The notes: a model not told the origin generated them from the letters alone. DNA of 64,000 bases from Alcanivorax sp. 1008 (GCF_020667895.1 NZ_JAFMPS010000006.1:18398-82397); one strand, 5' to 3'; positions 34,835-43,183 are shown, numbered from the stretch's first letter. A program made the numbers and translations.

Positions 34835-35887
34835 ATGACCCGCTCACAACAGACGCGCGCCCGCATCAGGCCGCACAAGGATTACGGCCTGTTTGGCCCG
34901 GATTCCATCACCTGGCGGGTGTTCCGCTTTGCTGGCTCGGTGACGCTGGGCTTCCAGCGCACTGTAGTAGTTGAAATGTTCGAGCCGTTCCTGCTCGCCT
35001 CGGTGGATCACACCGAGGCAGTGATGAACCGCCCGGCAGTGCGTTATGACCGCACACTGCAGTACGTATCCACCATTGCTTTTCACGACAGCTCGTCGGC
35101 GGTGACCGCGGCCGACACTCTGATGAAGATTCACTCGCGTATTCGCGGCATCGAGCCGCTTAGCGGGTTGGAATACGATGCCAACCAGCCGCATGCCCAG
35201 CTGTGGATTCACCTGACCCAGTGGCACTCGGTGTTGTATGTGTACGAGAAGTTCGGCCCCGGCCCGCTGACTGAAGCGGAGGACCGTCAGTACTGGGCCG
35301 AGTGCCGTGAGGCGGCAAAGTTCCAGAGCATCAATCTTGATGAGGTGCCGCGGAACCGCGCTGAGATGCGCGCCTATTACCAGCGCATGCGGCCGCACCT
35401 GTGCGCCACAGAAACCACGCAGAAAACTGTGGCCCACCTGCTCGGCGCATCGAAGTTCCTGCTGGAAAAGGCGCCCTGGTATCTCAAGCCCGTGGCGCCG
35501 GTGGTGAACGAGGCGTTCCGCCGCGGCACCATCGCCACGCTGCCGCGTTGGCTGCGTGAGCTTGGCGGCATTCGCCAGAGTCGTGCCACAGATACGGTGA
35601 TGGTTGCGCTGATGAAGGTCACCGCGCGCGTGGTGCCGAAAGGCCCGCGCACGCAGATCGGCATCTTGAAAATGATCTCACCGAACACGGTGCCGGTGGT
35701 GGGGCCAGCTTTGCTGAGACTGGCACCAGAAAACCCGGTCACTGTCAGTGCCAAGCAGGCATGGGCGACCGCCGGGCGGCCACTGCCGCGCGAGCAGTAT
35801 GATCACTTTCTTGCCACACGCCCGGTAAGGGCCGCCGCGCAGGCACCAAAAGACGAGGGTGAGGCGGCGCTGCTGCAGTTTGGTTGA
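34835..35887 (+). CDS. oxygenase MpaB / DUF2236-family protein
   Basis: 350 aa of the MpaB/latex-clearing-protein (DUF2236) fold, mostly helical. The family histidines expected to bind haem are represented in FHDSSSAVTAADTLMKIHSRIRG and LWIHLTQWHSVLYVYEKFG. Such proteins cleave isoprenoid or polyisoprene chains or oxidise lipids. GGAGA 7 bases before ATG 34835 sets the start; divergent AraC regulator next to it. Confidence 0.8.
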   Translation: MTRSQQTRARIRPHKDYGLFGPDSITWRVFRFAGSVTLGFQRTVVVEMFEPFLLASVDHTEAVMNRPAVRYDRTLQYVSTIAFHDSSSAVTAADTLMKIHSRIRGIEPLSGLEYDANQPHAQLWIHLTQWHSVLYVYEKFGPGPLTEAEDRQYWAECREAAKFQSINLDEVPRNRAEMRAYYQRMRPHLCATETTQKTVAHLLGASKFLLEKAPWYLKPVAPVVNEAFRRGTIATLPRWLRELGGIRQSRATDTVMVALMKVTARVVPKGPRTQIGILKMISPNTVPVVGPALLRLAPENPVTVSAKQAWATAGRPLPREQYDHFLATRPVRAAAQAPKDEGEAALLQFG

Positions 35888-35910
35888 GCGGCCTCAATGG
35901 TTAAAATATA

Positions 35911-36552
35911 TCAAACCACTACGCCGCTTCTTTGTTGAATGATGTCTCTCGCGATCATTGAGATTGGCGAATTCAACGCCTTTTTTGCCATAGATTGAGA
36001 CCATGATTTTCTATGCCACTCAATAAATATCTCATTTATAGTCGCGTAATCCTGGTCGGTGGGTTGCCATTCAATTTCACATCCAGCCTCTATCTCTCCC
36101 GGCACTAACACTCTGGCGTAAGCACCGGGCCTTTGCGCAGCAATGAATTTTTTCGCAAATGAGCCATCCCCCATCCTTGTTGTAAATTGAGCGCAGGGAA
36201 CTCTTGGGGCTGAGATTTCCAAAAGCACAGTGCCAGCTAGCAGCAAACGATCTCCAACGCGCAAATCGCCATCGTGATAGTCACTGATAGTAAGGTTCTC
36301 GCCGAAAATTCCGGGCTGAAGTTCACGGCCTAGCTGGTCTTGCCACCAGGCGTAGTCCTTCGCACTATAAAGGTATATAGCCTGATCGACCCCGCCATGA
36401 AATTTCTTGTTTACAATCGTATCGCCGCTCAATCCAAGCTCATTAATTAAAATTGAGCCATTTTGAGGCTTCTTGAATATTCCGGTTATAACTGACTTTT
36501 TACCAACCTGAAGTTTTTCTGGAGTAGCAGTGTTAATAGATACTACTTTCAT
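35911..36552 (-). CDS. MOSC domain protein (YiiM-like)
   Basis: 213 aa. MOSC domain with KFHGGVDQAIYLYS, FGENLT and the conserved Cys in PRVPCAQF, which in related proteins binds sulfur or molybdenum cofactor. C-terminal helical extension as in YiiM (6-N-hydroxylaminopurine resistance). AT-richer than the conserved genes nearby. Confidence 0.82.
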   Translation of the reverse strand: MKVVSINTATPEKLQVGKKSVITGIFKKPQNGSILINELGLSGDTIVNKKFHGGVDQAIYLYSAKDYAWWQDQLGRELQPGIFGENLTISDYHDGDLRVGDRLLLAGTVLLEISAPRVPCAQFTTRMGDGSFAKKFIAAQRPGAYARVLVPGEIEAGCEIEWQPTDQDYATINEIFIEWHRKSWSQSMAKKALNSPISMIARDIIQQRSGVVV

Positions 36553-36577
36553 ACTAACCTCGCCACGTGGGGTTTCC

Positions 36578-36799
36578 TCATAGAAAAGACGTAGAGATAT
36601 AAAGATTCTCTACCTGCTCTCTGGCCCATGGTGTTTTTCTCAAAAACTTCAGGCTGGATTTCACAGAGGGATCGTTCTTGAAGCAGTTTATGTTAATTCT
36701 AGTCGCCAGTTCTTCCCAGCCATAGTGCTCGACAAGCATTACCACGACCTTCTCAAGAGTGACGCCGTGCAATGGATTATTTGGTTGCTCGCCACTCAT
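36578..36799 (-). CDS. VF530-family small DNA-binding protein
   Basis: 73 aa of the VF530 (DUF2132) family: [28 protein letters not shown] and [26 protein letters not shown] are the characteristic halves. The family's prototype binds DNA; role unknown. Directly upstream of the MOSC gene on the same strand. Confidence 0.82.
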   Translation of the reverse strand: MSGEQPNNPLHGVTLEKVVVMLVEHYGWEELATRININCFKNDPSVKSSLKFLRKTPWAREQVENLYISTSFL

Positions 36800-37080
36800 G
36801 TCTGAATGCGCCTGTAGATTGATTGTCGTTGAATGCCGCCGTGACAGTACTACTATAATCCATACTGAATTAACCTTTTATGCTTAACGTCGCCAACAGG
36901 AGAGCCGGCAAGGTGTCCTGATCTTCGTGGTAAATCCGGCAGCAGCCCGTCAACTGGCGGTAATTGTCATGTTATTGGCCAGATTTGCGTATGCCAACTG
37001 CGGTTTAATGCGCACGGCGCCGCGCAACAGCGCCGTCAGCACCGTCATGACAATAACTAATCACGCGGAGATGCACGGCC
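36800..37080. other. intergenic region before the M19-like gene
   Basis: 281 bases. Contains ATTGTCATG (36963-36971) and its inverted copy CATGACAAT (37046-37054), about 80 bases apart and before the plus-strand start, which might be operator half-sites. No gene or RNA seen. Confidence 0.3.
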
Positions 37081-39204
37081 ATGAAGCGATCTTACTGGCT
37101 AGCCCTGGTGGCACAGGCCCTGATCTGGACCACCACAATTCACAGCCCCGCCGCTCTGGCCGGCGCCACCGACGATGCCGTCTACCAGATGGCGCAGCAA
37201 TGCTATGCCATCCGTTCACCGGGCACGGGCAAGTATCTGCAAAACCGCAATGGCGTGTTCCAGTTTGCCACCACCGATGTCAATCAGGCCGAGAAGTTCT
37301 TCATGAAGCCGGCGCGACTCGGCGACTTCCTGATGACCGACCGCAACGGCCGCTACCTCAGCAGCGTGGTGCCTTTGGTGGAAACACCGGCTTCCAATCC
37401 GGGTCTTGCCGCCGAATGGGACATCAGCGCTGCGCAGGTCAGCAGTAGTCATTTCCGCTTCCGCTTCAAGAACCGCCTGACCCAGGCACCGGTCCAGTAT
37501 GAGTGGATAAAGAGTACCAAACATAGCTGGTGGCGCTTTACCTGGTACACCCATGAGCCGCGTCTGGAGCAGCATTTTGATGTGGTACGTCGCGGTGATT
37601 GCCGCTCCTATCCGGAAATTGCCTCTGGCGTGCGCGGCGACCGCAATCGGCTGAAGGGCAACGTCACTGATCCAGTGCGCGGCTTTGTTGATGCCCACGC
37701 CCACATCACCTCCTATGAGTTCATGGGCGGCAAGGTGATCCATGGCGCGCCATTCCACAAGTACGGCGTTCCGTATGCGCTCAGTGATGCGAAGGAGAGT
37801 CATGGACCGAATGGTCAGCTCGATATCATCGGCAAACTTGAGGTGAAGGGCGACCCCACATTTACTTATGACACCAGGGGCTGGCCGCATTTCCCCTATT
37901 GGCCTTCAAAGGATGCAAAAACGCATACTGGTTACTACTGGTCGTGGATTGAGCGGGCCTGGTTGTCCGGTCAGCGCGTCCTGGTGACGCAACTGGTAGA
38001 GAATCAGGTGCTGTGTCTGGCGCAATCCACCCTCAACCCGATTGGCTGGCTGCCGCACAACAGCTGCGACACAATGGCCAGCATCCGGCTTCAGGCAGAA
38101 CGCATCAGACAACTGCAAGACTACATTGATGCCCAGTATGGCGGGCCAGGCAAAGGCTTCTTCCGTATCGTCACTTCCCCGCAGCAGGCGCGTCAGGTGA
38201 TTGCGCAGGGCAAGTTGGCCGTGATTATGGGGGTGGAAGCCTCTGAAACACTGAACTGCGGCGTTCGTGATTTCTGCAGCATATCGAAAATCGAACAGGG
38301 ACTGACGGAGCTTTACAATCTGGGTATCCGCAGCATTTTCCCTACCCACAAATCAGATAACCAGTTTGGAGGCTCCATCCTCGCTGACGGATTCGTGAAC
38401 ATCGGCCAAGCACTGGCTACCGGCCACTACTTCGAAACCGAGCGCTGCGACGACAGAACCAGAGGCATGAACATGACCTCCGGCTTCCCGGTGATCGGTG
38501 AGGTTCCGGTGGTGCAGGATCTGCTGGCACAGATCGGCGCAAGCCCGAGCTATGATGACCACGGCGATCACTGCAACCGCCACGGGATCACCCCGTTTGG
38601 CATATACCTCGTCAACCGCATGATCGATCTCAACATGATCATTGATCTGGACCATCTTGGCTCGGATACCACCAATCAGGTGATGCAGATCGTTGAAGCG
38701 AGGAACTACAGCGGCATCGTCAGTTCCCACAGCTTCATGCACAGCGCCAAGGACGGGAGCACCCATGTCAACAAGCAGAAAATGCTGGATATGGGCGGCT
38801 TTGTGGCCACCTACGTGCAGGATGCCGATGGTGGTGGCTATGCCCGTGATCTGGCGGCGGTGAAGAAGACCCCGTACCTGAAAGCCGTTGGTATCGGCAC
38901 CGACACCTCTGGCCTGTCAGCTCAGCCTGGACGTCGTGGCAGCGCCGCATCCAGCCCGCTGCCTTACCCCTTCACCACCGAGTTCGGCCTGACCTTCGAT
39001 CGCCAGGTGTCCGGCACACGCACCTTCGACCTCAACAATGAAGGACTGGCCCACTACGGCCTGCTGGCTGATCTGGTCCAGGACACCCGCCTGCGTCAGG
39101 GTGGCGAGGTCTACGATGCGATCATGAACTCGGCGGAGGGCTATCTGCAGATGTGGGAGCGTGCCGAGGCCAATAACAGCAGCGGACATATCAACCCTTT
39201 CTGA
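37081..39204 (+). CDS. secreted M19/amidohydrolase-fold protein with N-terminal beta domain
   Basis: 707 aa, signal peptide to about residue 27 (PAALA). Residues 35-200 are a beta-rich module (YAIRSPGTGKYLQNRNG, GDFLMTDRNGRYLSS, ...) that looks like a fascin- or beta-trefoil-type domain. From 200 on, VDAHAHITSYEF, GVEASETLNC, IDLDHLG, SSHSFMH and IGTDTSG follow the order of the membrane dipeptidase (M19)/amidohydrolase metal sites. Secreted hydrolase of unknown substrate. ATG 37081 has GGAGATGC upstream. A strong terminator follows. Confidence 0.75.
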   Translation: MKRSYWLALVAQALIWTTTIHSPAALAGATDDAVYQMAQQCYAIRSPGTGKYLQNRNGVFQFATTDVNQAEKFFMKPARLGDFLMTDRNGRYLSSVVPLVETPASNPGLAAEWDISAAQVSSSHFRFRFKNRLTQAPVQYEWIKSTKHSWWRFTWYTHEPRLEQHFDVVRRGDCRSYPEIASGVRGDRNRLKGNVTDPVRGFVDAHAHITSYEFMGGKVIHGAPFHKYGVPYALSDAKESHGPNGQLDIIGKLEVKGDPTFTYDTRGWPHFPYWPSKDAKTHTGYYWSWIERAWLSGQRVLVTQLVENQVLCLAQSTLNPIGWLPHNSCDTMASIRLQAERIRQLQDYIDAQYGGPGKGFFRIVTSPQQARQVIAQGKLAVIMGVEASETLNCGVRDFCSISKIEQGLTELYNLGIRSIFPTHKSDNQFGGSILADGFVNIGQALATGHYFETERCDDRTRGMNMTSGFPVIGEVPVVQDLLAQIGASPSYDDHGDHCNRHGITPFGIYLVNRMIDLNMIIDLDHLGSDTTNQVMQIVEARNYSGIVSSHSFMHSAKDGSTHVNKQKMLDMGGFVATYVQDADGGGYARDLAAVKKTPYLKAVGIGTDTSGLSAQPGRRGSAASSPLPYPFTTEFGLTFDRQVSGTRTFDLNNEGLAHYGLLADLVQDTRLRQGGEVYDAIMNSAEGYLQMWERAEANNSSGHINPF

Positions 39205-39223
39205 GCCTCTGCGCACCGGGCCA

Positions 39224-39254
39224 GGCCGGCCCCTTCGGGCCGGCTCTGTGTTTT
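39224..39254 (+). terminator. Rho-independent terminator after the M19-like gene
   Basis: Perfect 8-bp stem GCCGGCCC / GGGCCGGC with a CTTC loop, followed by TCTGTGTTTT. 20 bases past the stop codon of the plus-strand gene. Confidence 0.75.
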
Positions 39255-39333
39255 CACGCTAGAGCAGGGTGTTTGCGCTGCATTATACGATCACGGCTAT
39301 GTGGCCTTTCCAGGCTGTCTTTTTGGCCGCAGG

Positions 39334-39543
39334 CTACGGCTGAGATTCATCCTCAATGAATTTACAGGCGTCCTCGAACTGATAATCCAGACCCACCCAA
39401 ACTGTATAAGAGTCTGCGTTCACAAATCCCGGCGCCGGCCCTGAATGCTCGCCACCGACATATATAGGCACACCGTTCAACTCTAATGTGAGCTTTGCAT
39501 TAAAGGCCTCTGTTCTATCGATGGTGCTAAAGAGCTTTTTCAT
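39334..39543 (-). CDS. cassette gene: small hypothetical protein
   Basis: 69 aa, soluble, beta-rich (LTLELNGVPIYVGGEHSG, YTVWVGLDYQFEDACKFIEDE). No family recognised. AAGGAG sits just before the ATG, and the core GTTATGC (39557-39563 on the minus strand) lies 13 bases upstream, typical of a gene cassette. The last gene of array 2; its own downstream attC is not recognisable. Confidence 0.5.
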   Translation of the reverse strand: MKKLFSTIDRTEAFNAKLTLELNGVPIYVGGEHSGPAPGFVNADSYTVWVGLDYQFEDACKFIEDESQP

Positions 39544-39576
39544 TTACTCCTTCCCGGCATAACGTTGCCCGCATGG

Positions 39577-40194
39577 CTAGGCTGCATTACTTAGCTCGGT
39601 CTTTGCTGAGGAAATAACGCGAAACGCAGACCGATACAATAGAACAAGAAGTGCTAACGCTATAATTATGTCAGGCCAGCCTGACCCTAATAACCAAACG
39701 CCTCCAGCAGCAACAATTACTGAAAGGTCTGACGCAATGTCGTTGCGTGAGCATTCCCATACTGAGCTCATATTCACATCTTCATGGCGGTGACGCCAAA
39801 GAAGGAAAAGGCATGCGAAGTTTGCAATAAGGCTTAGAGTTCCGAAGATACCCATTGCCTCGAAAATAGGCACGCTTGGCACTAAAAGCTTGTAAATTAT
39901 TTGGCCTGTTACAATTAATGCTGCCAAAAGAATAAGTGCGCCTTTGAAAAGAGCAACTTTAGCTTTAGTGCCCGTACCACGGGATACAGCATATAAACTT
40001 AATGCATAAGTCAGAGCGTCGCCGAAACTATCAAAGCTACTAGCTAGTAAGGCGGTAGAGTCACCATATATGGCAGCACAAACAATCACCATGAACATGA
40101 TGGCATTGATGCCTAATACTATTTTTAGTGTTCCTCTTTGTCGTTCTTCTTGAAGTGCATTTACCGAACATCCTCCGTCACAACATCCGCTCAT
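39577..40194 (-). CDS. cassette gene: CDF-type cation transporter, membrane domain only
   Basis: 205 aa. Cys-rich N-terminus (SGCCDGGCSVNA) and six helices of the cation diffusion facilitator fold: TM2 carries SSFDSFGDAL and TM5 NDIASDLSV, giving the acidic metal-site residues. The C-terminal cytoplasmic domain of normal CDF proteins (about 90 residues) is missing, which is also seen in a group of short transporters. Possible Zn/Co/other metal efflux. In the integron cassette block; AT-rich. Confidence 0.72.
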   Translation of the reverse strand: MSGCCDGGCSVNALQEERQRGTLKIVLGINAIMFMVIVCAAIYGDSTALLASSFDSFGDALTYALSLYAVSRGTGTKAKVALFKGALILLAALIVTGQIIYKLLVPSVPIFEAMGIFGTLSLIANFACLFLLWRHRHEDVNMSSVWECSRNDIASDLSVIVAAGGVWLLGSGWPDIIIALALLVLLYRSAFRVISSAKTELSNAA

Positions 40195-40519
40195 ATGTCT
40201 ATTCTCATCTGTAACGACTACTCATAAATCGCTATTCGCAGTTAGGTTGCTGAAACCAGGGCGATGCATAGCTAAAAAGGCCAGCATCGCCCAGAGCGAA
40301 GGATTGGTGGTCAAGAATAACCTGGGCAATGAGTTCGGCTCTCATATATTAAAGGGGCACGGTTATCCCTAAGGCATAAGACACACTTATATATGATGGG
40401 GCGGCGAAAAAATCGATATCTTCCATTCATTTTAACACCTCCTCGGTTAGGAGAAGGTGTCCACTAAATCGGGGGGGAACTACATCCCTGCTTGCCTGGC
40501 CTTGTTAAGGAGTCGAACT
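40195..40519. other. gene-free cassette junction with attC remnants and IS3 relic
   Basis: 325 bases without a gene. It holds CTGTAAC...GTTAGGT (40209-40247), a 9-bp inverted repeat GGGCGATGC/GCATCGCCC (40259-40267, 40284-40292), the IS3 relic (40414-40484) and a core-proximal arm CTTGCCTGGCCTTGTTAAGG (40491-40510). Likely one or more decayed attC sites. Confidence 0.5.
40414..40484. mobile_element. IS3-element relic (terminal sequence only)
   Basis: The stretch from 40437 to 40484 is the same as the end of the IS3 copy at 9551-9598: at least 36 consecutive identical bases (CACCTCCTCGGTTAGGAGAA and on) and then G-run and AACTACA with a two-base length difference. At 40414-40436 GATATCTTCCATTCATTTT recalls the other terminal repeat. 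The interior is gone. Confidence 0.65.
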
Positions 40520-41203
40520 TTAATCATAATTATCAAACCACCGACATTTTAGGTCTGGCCTAATTACCCGAAGCTGGTCGAAACTGCTTTTTGGGGCAAA
40601 TCTTGCTACAGAGAAATACTTTAGCTTCGGGTTGCTCGCAACATAATCCAGGTTCTTATCCTTGAGCTGCACGGAGGACATAAAGAGCGCCTCAAGTTCA
40701 AGCATATTAGAAAAGGGCTCCAGAGAATCGACTTGTTGCTTGGTCCATATGTCTCCCTCTACTCCAAGGGCAACCAATTTCTTTGCGCCCTTAAGAAACC
40801 AATAATCAGTGATCTCTTTTGACTCCTTAATCCAAAGCTTCTTTAGGCTTGGCATATCCTTAAGTCTGTCTAGGCCCTCGCAGGGCTTGCACTTAACCAA
40901 AGCTAGATATCTCAAGTTGGGCAAGCCCTCCAGTCTTCCGATGTCCTCGACCTCAATCTTTGAGAGGACTAGACTATCTAGGGTCTTTAGACGGCATATT
41001 TCGTCAAGAAAGGAATCATTAACGGACGTGGCTGTTAAATGCTCCAAACTCTCAAGCTGCCCTATTCCAATGTGAGAGTTCTGCTTTCTCCAAAAATTAA
41101 GATATTTAATTTCCTTTGGAATCTCCGCGGAGCGACGATACAAGTCCTTGTGATGATACCTCTCACGATATATGTCATGTGACTCTGCATCGGACGCTGA
41201 CAT
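40520..41203 (-). CDS. cassette gene: leucine-rich repeat protein
   Basis: 227 aa, soluble. Seven or so LRR-like segments of 22-24 residues (IGQLESLEHLTATSVND, ICRLKTLDSLVLSKIEV, IGRLEGLPNLRYLALVKC, LDRLKDMPSLKKLWIKES, ...) with no signal peptide. A protein-interaction role is likely; function unknown. Start 41203 has AGGAG 5-6 bases upstream and follows GTTAGGA; the extra residues in the frame to 41305 are translated attC. Complete cassette. Confidence 0.65.
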   Translation of the reverse strand: MSASDAESHDIYRERYHHKDLYRRSAEIPKEIKYLNFWRKQNSHIGIGQLESLEHLTATSVNDSFLDEICRLKTLDSLVLSKIEVEDIGRLEGLPNLRYLALVKCKPCEGLDRLKDMPSLKKLWIKESKEITDYWFLKGAKKLVALGVEGDIWTKQQVDSLEPFSNMLELEALFMSSVQLKDKNLDYVASNPKLKYFSVARFAPKSSFDQLRVIRPDLKCRWFDNYD

Positions 41204-41209
41204 GCCAAC

Positions 41210-41314
41210 TCCTAACGCTATGCTCACCGGGTAAATTTTCGATGGCGGCTTTTGTGCGGCCTTATGCACAAAAGGTGACAGCGGAAATTTATCCGGTGCA
41301 GCCAATTGTTAATC
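41210..41314 (-). other. integron attC site, long form (twin of 11649)
   Basis: 105 bp, TCCTAAC (41210) to GTTAATC (41308). About nine of ten bases match the attC at 11649-11753, including the paired arms CACCGG/CCGGTG, AAATTT and TTTTGTGC/GCACAAAA. Evidence that both arrays derive from one integron. Confidence 0.85.
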
Positions 41315-41920
41315 GCGACTCAGGTGTGGCCGCACCAAGTCCTCTATCTTTGCGATCGCCTCCCGTATAGCAGGAGATAATGTATCAGTTTCCATCTCAG
41401 AGGCATTTAAATCTGAGCGTATTCGGACGGCAAAATCTCGATCTCCAAAGTCTTGATGTCCAGAGTACTCATTTCGAATGAATGCATCTATTGAGGCTCG
41501 GAGCCTAACCGCAAGGCGCCTGAGTTCCTGCGCGGCGTCTTTCACTGCAGTCCCCCAAAGCGCTTCCGCCTCGAGTGTGGCAGAGTCAAACTCCTGGACC
41601 GCATCCATTACGGGTTGCCACCTGTTCTTATAGACATGCACCCAGGCATCGCCTTTCTCATTGGAACTGTAGTTGCCTAGCGCCCCTTGATATCCCTCGG
41701 GAAACTCGGAAGCAGAAACAAAAGGAGAGCGACAGTCTTGAATTTCATTCCTTAATCTATAAACGGACTTCATGAACTGGCGTGCAACTTCAAAGTTCGT
41801 TCTACCAGAAAGCTCCGCTTTCCACTTCTCAAGACCTCTATACGCCACAAATGCAGTAGTGGCTGCGGCACCAGCAAGAAATATATCTTTGAGAGCCGTG
41901 AACACGTCCGCTGCGCTCAT
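41309..41920 (-). CDS. cassette gene: membrane-anchored helical protein
   Basis: 203 aa. Short hydrophobic N-terminal helix (IFLAGAAATTAFVAYRGL, 13-30) then long charged helices (…RQFMKSVYRLRNEI, ...AAQELRRLAVRLRASIDAFIRNEY). No family recognised; possibly a membrane-bound scaffold. Its stop lies at the edge of the 41210 attC and its start follows the 41936 attC. Confidence 0.55.
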   Translation of the reverse strand: MSAADVFTALKDIFLAGAAATTAFVAYRGLEKWKAELSGRTNFEVARQFMKSVYRLRNEIQDCRSPFVSASEFPEGYQGALGNYSSNEKGDAWVHVYKNRWQPVMDAVQEFDSATLEAEALWGTAVKDAAQELRRLAVRLRASIDAFIRNEYSGHQDFGDRDFAVRIRSDLNASEMETDTLSPAIREAIAKIEDLVRPHLSRD

Positions 41921-41935
41921 TTATCACTCCATTCG

Positions 41936-41995
41936 ATTAACGCCCGCGCAATAGGCGCGAATTTATGCGCGTCCTTAATGACGCACTTGTTATAT
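41936..41995 (-). other. integron attC site, short form
   Basis: 60 bp, GATTAAC (41936) to GTTATAT (41989). The centre is a GC-rich inverted repeat CGCCCGCGCAATAGGCGCG/GCGCG. Between two same-strand cassette genes. Confidence 0.7.
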
Positions 41996-41997
41996 CC

Positions 41998-42366
41998 TTA
42001 TACTTCACGTGTGAAACTTTGTAACTGTGCAATTAGGCTGCCTAAATCCTTATTGTCTGGATCTTTATCAAGAGCGTTCTTAAGCTCAAATACTGATTGA
42101 TCTAGCTTGCCATAGTGAGCGTAAATTTGAGCTTTTTGAATATAAGGCAACTTAGTGGAAGCCAAGACAGAAGAAGAAATAATGCCATCAAAAATAATGC
42201 GTTTTCGATGAAAAGAGTAATTTAGAGCACTTAATATAACTAGGCATAGAACTGCCACTAGAGAATAAAAAGGCTTGGTCTGGAAAATAAAGAAATGAAA
42301 AGTAAAAGCAGAAATGGCTACTAGGATAGCCATTGCCTGAATTACTTTTTTATCCTCTTTTCTCAT
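41998..42366 (-). CDS. cassette gene: small membrane protein
   Basis: 122 aa with two hydrophobic helices (about 9-25 and 35-50) and a C-terminal helical part resembling a TPR unit (YIQKAQIYAHYGKLDQSVFELKNALDKDPDNKDL). Start 42366 (ATGAGAAAAG) is used; upstream residues to 42405 are encoded by the attC. AT-rich. Confidence 0.6.
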   Translation of the reverse strand: MRKEDKKVIQAMAILVAISAFTFHFFIFQTKPFYSLVAVLCLVILSALNYSFHRKRIIFDGIISSSVLASTKLPYIQKAQIYAHYGKLDQSVFELKNALDKDPDNKDLGSLIAQLQSFTREV

Positions 42367-42387
42367 ATTGCTTTGATGCCCGTGTAG

Positions 42388-42446
42388 ATATAACGCTTCA
42401 AACACCGGCCCAGTTTACTGCGTCCGAGTGCTTTGATTTGTTAGGG
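42388..42446 (-). other. integron attC site, short form
   Basis: 59 bp, ATATAAC (42388) to GTTAGGG (42440). Stop codon of the next cassette gene (42415) lies inside it. Complementary arms ACACCGGCC/... give a short stem. Confidence 0.65.
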
Positions 42447-42930
42447 CCGACTCCGGCACACCGCGCGACCGAAGCAGCTCTTTGATTTCAGAGAGCATCT
42501 CAACACTTTCACTATATCCTTGCTCTCGCCACTTTCTTGTTTCCTCATCATCACCATCAACCGGCAAAGCCCATTCTGGGCCAAAGACAATAGGATGCTC
42601 TTTTCTGTAGGCTGCCATTAATTCTACGTATCCATCAAGATTTGATGTAACTTCAGGAAGAAAGAATTCAGAAAGAAGTTTATTGCCTGACTTTCGATAC
42701 ATCATGTATCTATGCAGCCCAATATCTATATTCAGCTCAAACAAATGGACAACGTTTTCAATCTTGTCTTTTTCGATTGATGCCAGCTGGTGGCGTGACA
42801 AAGCACCCTGAACAATTTCCTCAAGTAGACTTAAATTTCTGATGCCCTCCTTAAATCCGTAAAAGACCCCGCCAGCAAAGCTAATTGCCGAGAAAAGTAG
42901 TGCCGTAGTCAATGCTGCGATTTTATTCAT
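42415..42930 (-). CDS. cassette gene: hypothetical protein with N-terminal membrane helix
   Basis: 171 aa. N-terminal hydrophobic segment (ALTTALLFSAISFAGGVFYGF, 5-25) that may be a signal anchor, then mainly helical soluble part (…LASIEKDKIENVVHLFELNIDIGLHRYMMYRKSGN ...). No family recognised. The first (proximal) cassette of array 2; GTTAGAG core lies 8-14 bases before the start. Confidence 0.55.
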   Translation of the reverse strand: MNKIAALTTALLFSAISFAGGVFYGFKEGIRNLSLLEEIVQGALSRHQLASIEKDKIENVVHLFELNIDIGLHRYMMYRKSGNKLLSEFFLPEVTSNLDGYVELMAAYRKEHPIVFGPEWALPVDGDDEETRKWREQGYSESVEMLSEIKELLRSRGVPESALTNQSTRTQ

Positions 42931-42937
42931 TATCTAG

Positions 42938-43110
42938 CTCTAACAGTTTATTCATTCGAAGCGTCGACATAATTCTTTGCCTACTTAACCCCTTTCGAGT
43001 TTTGTCGACTAGGTAGGTAATGATTATTCACATCAACCACTTACCAAGCCACAAAAAATAGTAGCGATATGACAAAACTCGATACGTCGATATAATTCGG
43101 TGTCTATAAC
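42938..43110. repeat. repeat-rich proximal boundary of cassette array 2 (attI candidate)
   Basis: Contains the junction core GTTAGAG (42938-42944, minus strand). Two similar 20-base direct repeats on the minus strand, GAATTATGTCGACGCTTCGA (42956-42975) and GAATTATATCGACGTATCGA (43079-43098), and an 11-bp inverted repeat CGAGTTTTGTC (42995-43005) / GACAAAACTCG (43071-43081). Paired, degenerate direct repeats next to a core are the layout of an attI site, but no integrase gene is present. The attI interpretation is inference. Confidence 0.4.
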
Positions 43111-43183
43111 GCGCAATGTCACTCTAATATCACTTCCAAAAATCAGTTAGTTAGCTATGCCTGCTACGGTGGATTGCAGTAGT

